From: Magnetospirillum fulvum
GTDB taxonomy: Bacteria; Pseudomonadota; Alphaproteobacteria; Rhodospirillales; Magnetospirillaceae
Direction: 5' to 3'
NCBI RefSeq assembly: GCF_900108475.1
Contig: NZ_FNWO01000009.1
Coordinates: 102,530 to 166,529, forward strand
Length of the DNA: 64,000 nt
The notes under the pieces were generated by a model, which saw only the letters and a program-made list of their open reading frames with translations, ran no database searches and had not been told where the DNA came from. Positions within the stretch are counted from its first letter, which is position 1; the number at the start of each line of letters is the position of its first letter. Shown here in pieces: positions 51,703 through 60,484 of the stretch. The position numbers and the translations under genes are program-made.

Positions 51703-52503
51703 GTGGATGGCAACGGCGACAGAGTCGAAGCGATAGTGGCGTTGCGCGGGTCGGGCCGCGGCGCGGTCGGACGCGAGCGCATCCGCCTGCTTGAGCAGGT
51801 GGCCCGGCACGGCAGCATCTCGAAGGCGGCCCAGTCGGTCGGCATCAGCTATAAAGGGGCGTGGGAAGCGTTGAACGCGGTCAACAATCTGTTGCCGCGT
51901 CCGGCGGTCGCCGCCCAGGCCGGGGGGCGTCGCGGCGGCGGTGCAATCGTCACCGAAGACGGCTTGGCTCTGATCGCCGCTTTTCATCAGATGGAAGAGC
52001 AGTTGGAGCGCGTCGCCGCTCTGTTCTCCCAGGGCGGAGACACGTTGGACGCCCCGGCCTTGCTGCGCCGTCTGGGGCTGCGGACCACCGCCCGCAACGC
52101 GTTTCGCTGTCGGGTCGAGGAAATCCGTCTGGGCGGGGTCAATGCCGAAATCGGGCTGCGTCTGACCGAGCACGCGACCCTGACCGCCCTGATTACCGTC
52201 GAAAGCCTGCGCGATCTCGATATCCGGCTGGGCCAGGACGTCACCGCCCTGGTGACGTCGAGCTTCGTGCTGTTGGCCGACGGTGTGAGCGAACCGCAGG
52301 CGAGCACCCGCAACCGGCTGGCCGGAATTGTGTCGCGCCGTGCCGATGGTCCGGTCAGCAGCGAGATCTGTCTTGATATCGGCGGCGGCAAAACCATCGC
52401 CGCCACCGTGACCCGCGAGTCCGCCGAGGCGATGGGGCTCACTCCCGGACGCCCGGCCTGGGCTCTGTTCAAGGCGTCGCACGTCATTCTCGCCATCGAC
52501 TGA
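51703..52503 (+). CDS. modE: Molybdate-responsive regulator ModE
   Basis: A 266-residue regulator. The N-terminal LysR-like HTH (about 22-80: RIRLLEQVARHGSISKAAQSVG followed by ISYKGAWEALNAVNNLL) matches ModE. Two TOBE/MOP-type molybdate-binding domains follow (about 130-190 and 200-262), each with ARNAFRCRVEEI or STRNRLAGIV starts. ModE represses modABC and affects Mo enzymes; no mod transport genes are adjacent. The palindrome at its start suggests autoregulation. Confidence 0.92.
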   Translation: MDGNGDRVEAIVALRGSGRGAVGRERIRLLEQVARHGSISKAAQSVGISYKGAWEALNAVNNLLPRPAVAAQAGGRRGGGAIVTEDGLALIAAFHQMEEQLERVAALFSQGGDTLDAPALLRRLGLRTTARNAFRCRVEEIRLGGVNAEIGLRLTEHATLTALITVESLRDLDIRLGQDVTALVTSSFVLLADGVSEPQASTRNRLAGIVSRRADGPVSSEICLDIGGGKTIAATVTRESAEAMGLTPGRPAWALFKASHVILAID

Positions 52504-52551
52504 GTCAGGCGGCGGAAAAAGCCGTATCAGCCCTTAGGCATATCCCCGATT

Positions 52552-52577
52552 CGTAACAATAGTTACGTATGCGTAAC
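52552..52577. promoter_or_regulatory. Triple half-site array (CGTAAC / GTTACG / CGTAAC)
   Basis: CGTAAC-AATA-GTTACG-TATG-CGTAAC: three alternating half-sites, each 10 bp apart, so on one helix face. They are related to but not identical with the TTACG/CGTAA arms of the palindromes at 52737 and 53326, in the same 290-bp modE-SCP2 gap. Confidence 0.45.
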
Positions 52578-52736
52578 CAGGATTTAATTCTGGGAACGCC
52601 CGGCCTTCGTTGGCCCATCTCGCAAAATATAATATTGATATTTATCGGTTTAATCGTCCCGAGGCGCGGTCGGGGCGACGCGGCTCAATAGGATTTTGGT
52701 CAGCCTTGTCGTCGTCGAACAGGCTTTACTTTAGGG

Positions 52737-52756
52737 TTACGTTTACGTAAACGTAA
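52737..52756. promoter_or_regulatory. Fatty-acid regulon palindrome upstream of the SCP2 gene
   Basis: TTACGTTTACGTAAACGTAA, a perfect 20-bp palindrome 37 nt before the start of the SCP2 gene. Identical to the site upstream of fadL. It resembles published LiuR-type operators (TTTACGTNNACGTAAA pattern as I recall it). A LiuR-like MerR regulator is encoded at 56522-56917. Confidence 0.7.
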
Positions 52757-52793
52757 ACACAGAAAAATCCAAAGCGCAGGGAGCAAGTCTCAA

Positions 52794-53099
52794 ATGTCCG
52801 ACGTCGAAGATCGCTTGCGGGATGTGTTGCCCCGTCTCAATCGTCTGGGGGCGGTGGTGCGGTTCGATCTGGGGGGAGACGGCTGTTGGGTGGTCGATGC
52901 CCGCTCGCCCCACCCGACCTTGAGCGAAGGGGAGAGCGACGACGAGATCGACGCCGCCTGCACCATTCGGCTGTCGGCCGACAATCTGTTCAAGCTGATG
53001 GACGGGCGGATGGACCCAATGCTGGGCTATACCCTGGGCAAACTGAAGGTGACCGGGTCGATGGGGGTCGCGATGAAATTGGTCGGCGCGATCGGTTAA
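52794..53099 (+). CDS. SCP2 sterol-binding domain protein
   Basis: A 101-residue single-domain SCP2-like lipid carrier. VVRFDLGGDGCWVVDAR, ACTIRLSADNLFKLMDGRMDP and TLGKLKVTGSMGVAMKL are the conserved SCP2 segments. It probably binds fatty acyl-CoA or related lipids in the cytoplasm, in line with the operator shared with fadL. GGGAG lies 9 nt before ATG 52794. Confidence 0.9.
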   Translation: MSDVEDRLRDVLPRLNRLGAVVRFDLGGDGCWVVDARSPHPTLSEGESDDEIDAACTIRLSADNLFKLMDGRMDPMLGYTLGKLKVTGSMGVAMKLVGAIG

Positions 53100-53325
53100 G
53101 CCTTGTCCCAGGTGAGGCCGGGGCAGCGGACCGCGCGGTCGGCCGCGCGCTATATCTACTGTTCCGGCCCGACCTGACCCGGCCGCTTGTCGCATCCAGT
53201 GGGCGATTTTGCGGTGGGGCTACGCAGCGAAAGTGTGGTGTCCGGGCCGGAGCCGTGCCTTCGGCCATCTGTTCCAAACGGTAATAAAACGGGAACATTC
53301 CAGGCGATGGGGCGTAGGCCATGCC

Positions 53326-53345
53326 TTACGTTTACGTAAACGTAA
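53326..53345. promoter_or_regulatory. Fatty-acid regulon palindrome upstream of fadL
   Basis: TTACGTTTACGTAAACGTAA, identical to the site at 52737-52756. It is 79 nt before fadL and 5 nt before a candidate -35 (TTGACG at 53351-53356), which has TAGCTT at 53374-53379 (17-nt spacer) as a weak -10. The remaining 225 nt of the 53100-53424 gap hold only short GC palindromes. Confidence 0.7.
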
Positions 53346-53350
53346 AGCTC

Positions 53351-53379
53351 TTGACGTTATAAGGGGAGACGGTTAGCTT
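53351..53379 (+). promoter_or_regulatory. Candidate promoter of the fadL-fadD operon
   Basis: TTGACG, 17-nt spacer, TAGCTT. The -35 is good and the -10 weak. It lies directly downstream of the palindromic operator and about 45 nt before the fadL start. Confidence 0.4.
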
Positions 53380-53424
53380 TACGGCAAGGGCGACGTTAAG
53401 ATCGCTCCGGGAGGAAAACACACC

Positions 53425-54696
53425 ATGTCTCACTTGATTCGCCGCAAGGCGTGTATGGGGTTGCTTGGCCTGGTTTCAGCGCTGGCGGTTTCCGCCGACG
53501 TCCAGGCCGCGGGGTTCGCGCTGCGTGAGCAGAGCGCTGAAGGGTTGGGAAATGCGTATGCCGGCTCAACCGCCAAGGCATATGATCTCAGCACGATTTT
53601 TTATAATCCGGCGGGGATGACCCGGCTGGAGGGGTCGCAGGTCGCCGGTTCGACCACCTACATCATGCCGACCGCGGTGTTCAACGGTCAGGCCAGTTTG
53701 CGGAACAGTTCGGTGCGGGGCAGCACCGGCGACGACGCGATCATGGATGCGGCGGTGGGGTCGGTCTATGCGATGTGGGATGTCGAGCCCGACCTCAAGG
53801 TCGGGCTGGCGGTGACCGCGCCGTATGGTCTGCGCTCGCATTACGAGCCGAATTGGGTCGGGCGCTATCACGCCCTGCAAAGCAACATCACCAATATCAA
53901 CGCCAATCCATCGGTCGCCTATCGCATCACCCAGAATCTGTCGATCGGGGCGGGCGTTCAGTTGGATTACACCAAGGTGACGCTGTCGCAGGCGATTAAT
54001 TTCGGGGCCACCGATGGCAAATCGACGGTCCAGGGCGACGATATCGGTTATGGCGCTAATGCCGGTTTGTTGTGGGAATTCAGTCCGACATCCCGGGTCG
54101 GCCTTAATTACCGCTCGCAGATCGAACATAACATTTCGGGCAAGGCCCGGTTCGAAGGGGTTCCGAACGGGGTTCCGGGACCGGCCCGTTTCGCCAACGA
54201 TAGCGCTTCGGCCAATCTGACCACCCCGGATACGGTGTCGATCGGTCTTTATCACGAGCTGTCGCCGCAATGGGCGGTGATGAGCGACGTGCAATGGACC
54301 CGCTGGTCCAGCTTCAAGGAATTGCGGATCAAGTACGGCAACGGCCGCAACGATACGGTTGTTGACGAAAGCTGGCACGACACTTGGTTCCTGTCGCTGG
54401 GGGCGACCTACTCGACCGAGCAGGCGGGCAAGTTCCATGTCGGCGTCGCCTACGACCAGTCGGCAACCGACGATGCCCACCGTACCGCTCGGGTTCCCGA
54501 CTCGAACCGCTACTGGGTTTCGGCTGGATATTCCTACGATCTGACCGACAGCAACCAGTTCAACATCGGTTATTCCCACCTGTTCGCCGACAAGGTGTCC
54601 CTCAACGAAGTCGGGACATCCGATACCGGCACCGTAACAGGTGAATACGCGTCCTACGTCGATATCGTCAGCACAAGTCTGTCGATGAAATTCTAG
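53425..54696 (+). CDS. fadL: Outer-membrane long-chain fatty acid transporter FadL
   Basis: A 423-residue outer-membrane beta-barrel (OmpP1/FadL/TodX family). A signal peptide precedes AGFALREQSAEGLGNAYAG, the N-terminal hatch with the conserved NPAGM motif a little later (IFYNPAGMTRL). Repeated alternating beta strands and a terminal aromatic (SLSMKF) complete the barrel. It imports long-chain fatty acids. GGGAGG lies 13 nt before ATG 53425. First gene of an operon with fadD. Confidence 0.94.
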   Translation: MSHLIRRKACMGLLGLVSALAVSADVQAAGFALREQSAEGLGNAYAGSTAKAYDLSTIFYNPAGMTRLEGSQVAGSTTYIMPTAVFNGQASLRNSSVRGSTGDDAIMDAAVGSVYAMWDVEPDLKVGLAVTAPYGLRSHYEPNWVGRYHALQSNITNINANPSVAYRITQNLSIGAGVQLDYTKVTLSQAINFGATDGKSTVQGDDIGYGANAGLLWEFSPTSRVGLNYRSQIEHNISGKARFEGVPNGVPGPARFANDSASANLTTPDTVSIGLYHELSPQWAVMSDVQWTRWSSFKELRIKYGNGRNDTVVDESWHDTWFLSLGATYSTEQAGKFHVGVAYDQSATDDAHRTARVPDSNRYWVSAGYSYDLTDSNQFNIGYSHLFADKVSLNEVGTSDTGTVTGEYASYVDIVSTSLSMKF

Positions 54697-54722
54697 GCTT
54701 TGGCCGGAAGGGGTAAGGGATC

Positions 54723-56399
54723 GTGAACACAATCTTGACGCAGGCTCCGACCACGATCCCGACCTCTCCGGTCGCAGCTTTGCTGGATCGGGCGGTGGAG
54801 CGGTTCGCCGGTCAACCGGCGATCGACTTCCTGGGGCGGCGGACGACCTATGCCGAACTGGGCGATCTGGTCGATCGGGCCGCGCGGGGGTTCCAGCATC
54901 TTGGCGTGAAGAAAGGGGTGCGGGTCGGTCTGTGCCTGCCCAACACTCCCTATTTCGTCATCTGTTACTTCGCGGTGCTGAAAATCGGCGGCATCGTCGT
55001 CAATTACAATCCGCTCTATGTCGAGCGGGAACTGAAGCATCAGATCGAGGATTCGGGCACCACCATCATGGTGACCCTCGATCTGAAACAGATTTACCCC
55101 AAGGTCGCCGCGATGCTGGACGAGACCTGCCTGGAACGGGTGGTGGTCTGTCCGATGAGCGGCATCCTGCCCTCGGTTAAAAGCGTGTTGTTCTCGGTGT
55201 TGCGGCGGTCGGAAATGGCCGTCGTTCCCGAGGATCTCCGCCACGTCCCCTATGCCCGGCTGATCGCCAACGATGGCAAGCCCAAGCCGGTGACGATTGT
55301 CCCCGAGACCGACGTCGCGGTGCTGCAATATACCGGCGGCACCACCGGGGTTCCCAAGGGGGCGATGCTGACCCATGCCAACCTGACCGCCAATGCCGAG
55401 CAATTGCGGCAATGGGTGCCGATGATCCAGGCCGGTCAGGAACGGATGTTGGGGGTTTTGCCGCTGTTCCACGTCTTTGCGATGACGGTGGTAATGAATC
55501 TCGGCATCAATTTCGGCTGCGAGCTGATCTTGCTGCCGCGCTTCGACCTCGAACAGGTGCTGAAGCTGATCGCCAAGAAAAAGCCGACCTTCTTTCCCGG
55601 CGTGCCGACGATCTATACCGCGATCAACGGTGCTGCGGCCAAGGGCGGCCATGACCTGTCGTCGATCCGGATCTGCATCTCGGGCGGCGCGCCGCTGCCG
55701 GTCGAGGTGGCGACCCGGTTCGAGCAACTGACCGGCTGCCGGGTGGTCGAGGGCTATGGCCTGTCGGAGACCTCGCCGGTGGTGACCTGCAATCCGTTGA
55801 CCGGCGAAGCCCGGACCGGCTCGATCGGCAAGACCCTGCCCGGCACGGTGATCGAGGTGCGCTCGCCCGCCGATCCCGAAACGATCCTGGCACCGGGGGA
55901 ACGCGGCGAAATCTGCGTCCGTGGGCCGCAGGTGATGTCGGGCTATTGGAACCGCCCCGAAGACAGCGCCCAGGTCTTCGTTGACGGCGCGCTTAGGACC
56001 GGGGACATCGGCTATGTCGATGAGGACGGCTTTTACTACCTCGTCGATCGGATCAAGGACGTCATCATCTGCGGCGGCTTCAATGTCTATCCCCGCGTGA
56101 TCGAGGAAGTCCTCTACCAGCATCCGGCGGTGGCCGAAGTGGTGGTGATCGGCATTCCCGATCCCTATCGCGGTCAGGCTCCCAAGGCGTTCGTCCGCCT
56201 GCGCGAAGGGGCCGACGCGACGCCCGAGGATTTGAGAACCTTCCTGAGCGGGCAGATTTCCCGGATCGAGATGCCGAAAAGCATCGAATTCCGCGACGAA
56301 TTGCCCAAGACGATGATCGGCAAGCTGTCGAAGCGAGAGCTGGTGGCCGAAGAAAAAGCGCGCGCCGACCGGGCCGCCTCGCGGCAGGACGCCGTCTGA
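54723..56399 (+). CDS. fadD: Long-chain fatty acid-CoA ligase
   Basis: A 558-residue ANL-superfamily acyl-CoA synthetase that activates fatty acids imported by FadL. The P-loop-like motif is YTGGTTGVPKGAMLTHANL, GYGLSETSPVVTCNP and RTGDIGYVDEDGF follow, then DRIKDVIICGGFNVYPRVIEE. The GTG start at 54723 is 26 nt after the fadL stop with AAGGG upstream, so the two are cotranscribed. Confidence 0.95.
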   Translation: MNTILTQAPTTIPTSPVAALLDRAVERFAGQPAIDFLGRRTTYAELGDLVDRAARGFQHLGVKKGVRVGLCLPNTPYFVICYFAVLKIGGIVVNYNPLYVERELKHQIEDSGTTIMVTLDLKQIYPKVAAMLDETCLERVVVCPMSGILPSVKSVLFSVLRRSEMAVVPEDLRHVPYARLIANDGKPKPVTIVPETDVAVLQYTGGTTGVPKGAMLTHANLTANAEQLRQWVPMIQAGQERMLGVLPLFHVFAMTVVMNLGINFGCELILLPRFDLEQVLKLIAKKKPTFFPGVPTIYTAINGAAAKGGHDLSSIRICISGGAPLPVEVATRFEQLTGCRVVEGYGLSETSPVVTCNPLTGEARTGSIGKTLPGTVIEVRSPADPETILAPGERGEICVRGPQVMSGYWNRPEDSAQVFVDGALRTGDIGYVDEDGFYYLVDRIKDVIICGGFNVYPRVIEEVLYQHPAVAEVVVIGIPDPYRGQAPKAFVRLREGADATPEDLRTFLSGQISRIEMPKSIEFRDELPKTMIGKLSKRELVAEEKARADRAASRQDAV

Positions 56400-56521
56400 T
56401 CCGATAGAGAAAGTCTGGAAGATGGCTATGACCATGTCGGCAAACCATGCTATCAGAGCGACGTATAGGGAAGCCTTCGAACCCAAACGTCAACTTGTGC
56501 ACCTATGGATGCAAAACCGTC

Positions 56522-56917
56522 ATGGAAAAACTCTACTCGGTCACCGAGCTGGCACGCGAGTTGGGGGTTACCCCCCGCACGATCCGCTTTTACGAGGATC
56601 AGGGGCTGATCAGGCCCCAGCGCGCTGGCAATGCCCGGGTCTACACCCATCGCGACCGCGCCCGGATGATTTTGATCCTGCGCGGCAAGCGGCTGGGCTT
56701 CACCTTGCGCGACATCAAGGAATTTCTCGATCTGTACGTGGTGGACACCACCCAGGTCGGTCAGTTGCGGCTTCTCGTCACCAAGGTTCACGAGCGCATC
56801 GCCCAGCTCGAGGACCAGCTTCAGGCGGTGCAGACCTCCTTGAGCGAATTGCGCGATATCGAGCGGATCAGTCTCGAAACCTTGCGTACCAAGGGCGTGG
56901 ATATCGGTTCCGCCTAG
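56522..56917 (+). CDS. MerR-family regulator, LiuR-like
   Basis: A 131-residue MerR regulator. The winged helix reads SVTELARELGVTPRTIRFYEDQGLI, then the RGKRLGFTLRDIKEFLDLY segment that is typical of LiuR-type regulators. A C-terminal coiled coil (LVTKVHERIAQLEDQLQAVQTSL) mediates dimerisation. It has no metal-binding Cys residues. LiuR proteins repress branched-chain amino acid or fatty-acid degradation genes. The two identical palindromes upstream are the likely targets. ATG 56522 was chosen at the start of the HTH. Confidence 0.85.
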   Translation: MEKLYSVTELARELGVTPRTIRFYEDQGLIRPQRAGNARVYTHRDRARMILILRGKRLGFTLRDIKEFLDLYVVDTTQVGQLRLLVTKVHERIAQLEDQLQAVQTSLSELRDIERISLETLRTKGVDIGSA

Positions 56918-56954
56918 AAAAGAGAGGGCCACAGCCCGCAAAGCCTCTCTTTTC
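56917..56954 (+). terminator. Intrinsic terminator after the MerR gene
   Basis: GAAAAGAGAGG (56917-56927) pairs perfectly with CCTCTCTTTTC (56944-56954) across a 16-nt loop. The T-rich 3' arm makes it terminator-like. It separates the fadL/fadD/regulator block from the beta-oxidation block. Confidence 0.55.
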
Positions 56955-56996
56955 GACGGCGTTCCTCCAAACCAATCAAGTCCTGGAGACTCGTCG

Positions 56997-58133
56997 ATGA
57001 AAAAGGTGGTTGTCGCCGGTTATGTGCGCTCGCCCTTCACTCCGGCCAAGAAGGGGGATCTGGCGTCGGTCCGTCCCGACGATCTGGCCGGACAAGTGGT
57101 CCAAGCCCTGGTCGCCCGCTCCGGGATTCCGGCGGGCGATATCGAGGATTTGCTGCTCGGTTGCGCCTTCCCCGAGGGCGAGCAGGGCTTCAACCTCGCC
57201 CGTCTGGTCGGCATGATCGCCGACCTGCCCCAATCGGTCGGTGCGGCGACGCTGAACCGCTTCTGCGGCTCGTCGATGACCTCGGTTCATGTCGCGGTCG
57301 GCTCGATCCTGGCCGGGGCCGGTGACGTCTTCGTCTGCGCCGGGGTCGAAAGCATGACCCGGGTGCCGATGATGGGCTTTAACCCGCTGCCCAACCCGGC
57401 CTTGGCCGCCCGTCTGCCCGCCGCTTATATCGGGATGGGCGACACCGCCGAGAACGTCGCCTCCCGCTATGGCATCAGCCGCCGTGAGCAGGAGGAGTTC
57501 GCGGTCGTCTCGCATCGCCGCGCCGCCGCCGCCCGCGAGGCCGGTCTGTTCGCCGCCGAGATCGTTTCGATCACCGGCCGCAAGGGCACCGTGTCCGCCG
57601 ATGGCTGCATCCGTCCCGACACCACGCTGGAAAGCCTCGCCGAACTGAAGCCCGCCTTCAACGCCGAAGGTGTCGTCACCGCCGGAACCTCCTCGCCGTT
57701 GACCGACGGCGCGTCGGCGGTGCTGGTCTGCTCCGAAGATTATGCCCGCGCCCATGGGCTGGACATCCTGGCGGCGATCCGAAGCTTTGCCGTGTGCGGC
57801 TGCGATCCGGCGGTGATGGGAATCGGCCCGGTCGGCGCGACCCGCAAGGCGCTGTCGCGTGCCGGAATCGGGGTCGAGCAATTGGACGTGATCGAACTGA
57901 ACGAAGCCTTCGCCAGCCAGTCGATCGCCTGCATCCGTGATCTCGGTCTTGCCGTCGATAAGGTCAATCTCGACGGCGGCGCGATTGCGCTCGGCCATCC
58001 GTTGGGCGCGACCGGTGCCCGCATCGTCGGCAAGGCGGCCGCGCTGCTGAAGCGGGAAAAGGGCCGGTTCGCCCTGGCCACCCAATGCATCGGCGGCGGT
58101 CAGGGCATCGCCACCATCCTGGAGGCGGTGTGA
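56997..58133 (+). CDS. fadA: Acetyl-CoA C-acyltransferase (beta-oxidation thiolase)
   Basis: A 378-residue thiolase cleaving 3-ketoacyl-CoA in the last step of beta-oxidation. The nucleophile is Cys90 in LNRFCGSSM; NEAFASQ, GHPLGATGAR with catalytic His and the second Cys in TQCIGGGQG are present. It is coupled to the following dehydrogenase/hydratase by a TGATG overlap, which points to degradation, unlike PhaA at 18941-20113. Confidence 0.93.
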   Translation: MKKVVVAGYVRSPFTPAKKGDLASVRPDDLAGQVVQALVARSGIPAGDIEDLLLGCAFPEGEQGFNLARLVGMIADLPQSVGAATLNRFCGSSMTSVHVAVGSILAGAGDVFVCAGVESMTRVPMMGFNPLPNPALAARLPAAYIGMGDTAENVASRYGISRREQEEFAVVSHRRAAAAREAGLFAAEIVSITGRKGTVSADGCIRPDTTLESLAELKPAFNAEGVVTAGTSSPLTDGASAVLVCSEDYARAHGLDILAAIRSFAVCGCDPAVMGIGPVGATRKALSRAGIGVEQLDVIELNEAFASQSIACIRDLGLAVDKVNLDGGAIALGHPLGATGARIVGKAAALLKREKGRFALATQCIGGGQGIATILEAV

Positions 58134-60454
58134 TGGACAACATCAAAAAAGTTGCCGTGATCGGGGCGGGGACGATGGGGGCGGGGATCGCCGCCCAGGT
58201 CGCCAACGCCGGTATCCCGGTGCTGTTGCTCGATATCGTTCCCGCCGATGCGACCAACCGCAACGTCATTGCCGACGGCGCGCTGGAGCGGCTGAAGAAG
58301 GCCGACCCGGCGGCGTTCATGAGCCGGGATGCCGCCCGGCTGGTGACGCCCGGCAATATCGAGGACCATCTGGCCGGTCTGGCTGACTGCGACTGGATCG
58401 TTGAAGCGGTGATCGAACGGCTCGACATCAAGCAATCGCTTTACGCCAAGATTGAGTCGGCGCGCAAACCCGGCAGCGTGGTGTCGTCGAACACCTCGAC
58501 GATCCCGCTGGCGGCGCTGGTCAGCGGTCTGCCCGACAGCTTTGCCCGCGATTTCTGCATCACCCACTTCTTCAACCCGCCGCGTTACATGCGGCTGCTT
58601 GAACTGGTCGGTGGCCCCGCCACCCGGCCCGAGGCGCTGGCGTCGGTGCGGAGTTTTGCCGATCACCGTCTGGGCAAAAGCGTCGTCGATGCCAAGGACC
58701 GTCCCGGCTTCATCGCCAACCGGCTGGGGGTCTATTGGCTCCAGGCGGCGGTGATCGAAGCGGTCGAGATGGGGTTGGATATCGAAGACGTCGATGCGAT
58801 CATCGGCCGCCCGATGGGCATCCCCAAGACCGGGGTGTTCGGCCTGCTCGATCTGGTCGGGCTCGATCTGATGCCGCACGTCAATGCCAGTCTGGCGGCG
58901 GCGTTGCCCGCCGACGATCCGTTCCACGGTCTGAACCGGCCGTTGCCGCTGGTCGAGCGGCTGATCGCCGACGGCTATACCGGGCGCAAGGGCAAGGGCG
59001 GCTTCTATCGCGTCAACCGCGAGGCGGGCAAGCGCAAGGAAGCGGTCGATCTCGTCACCGGCACCTTCCGGCCCGCCCGCAAGGCCGATGTCGAGGCGAT
59101 TGGCGCGGCCGGTCGCTCGCTGAATGCGCTGCTCGATCACGACAGCCCGCACGGGCGTTATGCCTGGCGGGTGCTGGGCCGCACCCTGGCCTATGCCGCC
59201 TTCCTGCTGGGCGATGCCGCCGACGAAGTCGAGGCGATCGATGAGGCGATGCGGCTGGGCTACAATTGGAAGCAGGGGCCGTTCCAACTGATCGACAAGG
59301 TCGGAGTCGATTGGCTGATCGCGAAGCTGGAGCGCGAAGGTTGGGCGGTGCCGCCCGCGCTGCGTCTCGCCGCCGGGCGCACCTTCCACCGGATCGAGGC
59401 GGGCAAGCGTCAGGTGCTGGGCCTCGACGGGGCCTACCGCGATCTGGTCCGCCCCGAAGGCGTCGTTCTGCTCGAAGACCTCAAGCTCGACCGCCAGCCG
59501 GTGCTGAAGAACGGCTCGGCCGCGCTGTGGGATATCGGCGACGGCGTTGCCTGCTTTGAATTCACCAGCAAGATGAACTCGATCGACGGCGAGATCATGG
59601 ATTTGCTGGGCAAGGCGATCCGCCGGGTCAAGAAGGACTTCAAGGCCCTGGTGATCTATAACGAGGGCAGCAACTTCTCGGCCGGAGCCAATCTCGGGCT
59701 GGCTTTGTTCGCCGCCAACATCGCCGCCTGGACCGAGATCGACCAGATGGTCAGCGCCGGGCAGCAGACCTATCGCGCCCTCAAATACGCGCCGTTCCCG
59801 GTGGTCGGCGCGCCGTCGGGCATGGCCTTGGGCGGCGGCTGCGAAATCCTGCTCCATTGCGACGCGGTTCAGGCCCATGCCGAGACCTATGTCGGTCTGG
59901 TCGAGGTCGGCGTCGGTCTGGTGCCGGGCTGGGGCGGTTGCAAGGAAATGCTGTCGCGCTGGTCGAACGCGGGGACGTTGCCCAAGGGACCGATGCCCGC
60001 AGTGGCCAAGGTGTTCGAGACGGTGGCGGTTGCGACCGTCGCCAAATCGGCGGCCGAGGCCAAGGAATTCCTGTTCCTGCGCCCCAGTGACGGGATCACG
60101 ATGAACCGCGCCCGTCTGCTCGCCGATGCCAAGGCCCGCGCCTTGTCGCTGGTCGAAGGCTATGCGCCGCCCGCGCCGCCGGTGCTGACCCTGCCCGGAC
60201 CCAGCGGCAAGGTCGCGCTTGAGCTTGCCATCGGTTCGCTGCGCCGTCAGGGCAAGGCGACACCCTATGACGAGGTGGTCAGCGGCGCGCTGGCCGAAGT
60301 GCTGACCGGCGGCGATACCGACGTCACCACGCCGCTCGACGAGGAACAGGTGCTGGAACTGGAACGCAGCCGCTTCATGCGGCTGGCGCGCCATCCCGGC
60401 ACCCTGGCCCGGATCGAGACGATGCTGATGACCGGCAAGCCTCTGCGCAACTGA
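58133..60454 (+). CDS. 3-hydroxyacyl-CoA dehydrogenase/enoyl-CoA hydratase fusion (FadN-like order)
   Basis: A 773-residue bifunctional beta-oxidation enzyme. The order is N-terminal NAD-binding dehydrogenase (VAVIGAGTMGAGIAAQVA, about 6-25) with CITHFFNPPRYM, its C-terminal helical repeats (about 190-430), then a crotonase-like hydratase domain (about 470-690: NFSAGANLGLALF and MALGGGCEILLHCDAVQA). This is opposite to E. coli FadB (hydratase first) and matches FadN of Bacillus. The gene overlaps the thiolase stop by one base. Confidence 0.93.
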   Translation: MDNIKKVAVIGAGTMGAGIAAQVANAGIPVLLLDIVPADATNRNVIADGALERLKKADPAAFMSRDAARLVTPGNIEDHLAGLADCDWIVEAVIERLDIKQSLYAKIESARKPGSVVSSNTSTIPLAALVSGLPDSFARDFCITHFFNPPRYMRLLELVGGPATRPEALASVRSFADHRLGKSVVDAKDRPGFIANRLGVYWLQAAVIEAVEMGLDIEDVDAIIGRPMGIPKTGVFGLLDLVGLDLMPHVNASLAAALPADDPFHGLNRPLPLVERLIADGYTGRKGKGGFYRVNREAGKRKEAVDLVTGTFRPARKADVEAIGAAGRSLNALLDHDSPHGRYAWRVLGRTLAYAAFLLGDAADEVEAIDEAMRLGYNWKQGPFQLIDKVGVDWLIAKLEREGWAVPPALRLAAGRTFHRIEAGKRQVLGLDGAYRDLVRPEGVVLLEDLKLDRQPVLKNGSAALWDIGDGVACFEFTSKMNSIDGEIMDLLGKAIRRVKKDFKALVIYNEGSNFSAGANLGLALFAANIAAWTEIDQMVSAGQQTYRALKYAPFPVVGAPSGMALGGGCEILLHCDAVQAHAETYVGLVEVGVGLVPGWGGCKEMLSRWSNAGTLPKGPMPAVAKVFETVAVATVAKSAAEAKEFLFLRPSDGITMNRARLLADAKARALSLVEGYAPPAPPVLTLPGPSGKVALELAIGSLRRQGKATPYDEVVSGALAEVLTGGDTDVTTPLDEEQVLELERSRFMRLARHPGTLARIETMLMTGKPLRN

Positions 60455-60484
60455 TCGCCTTTCTGACGGATAGGAAGAACCATC

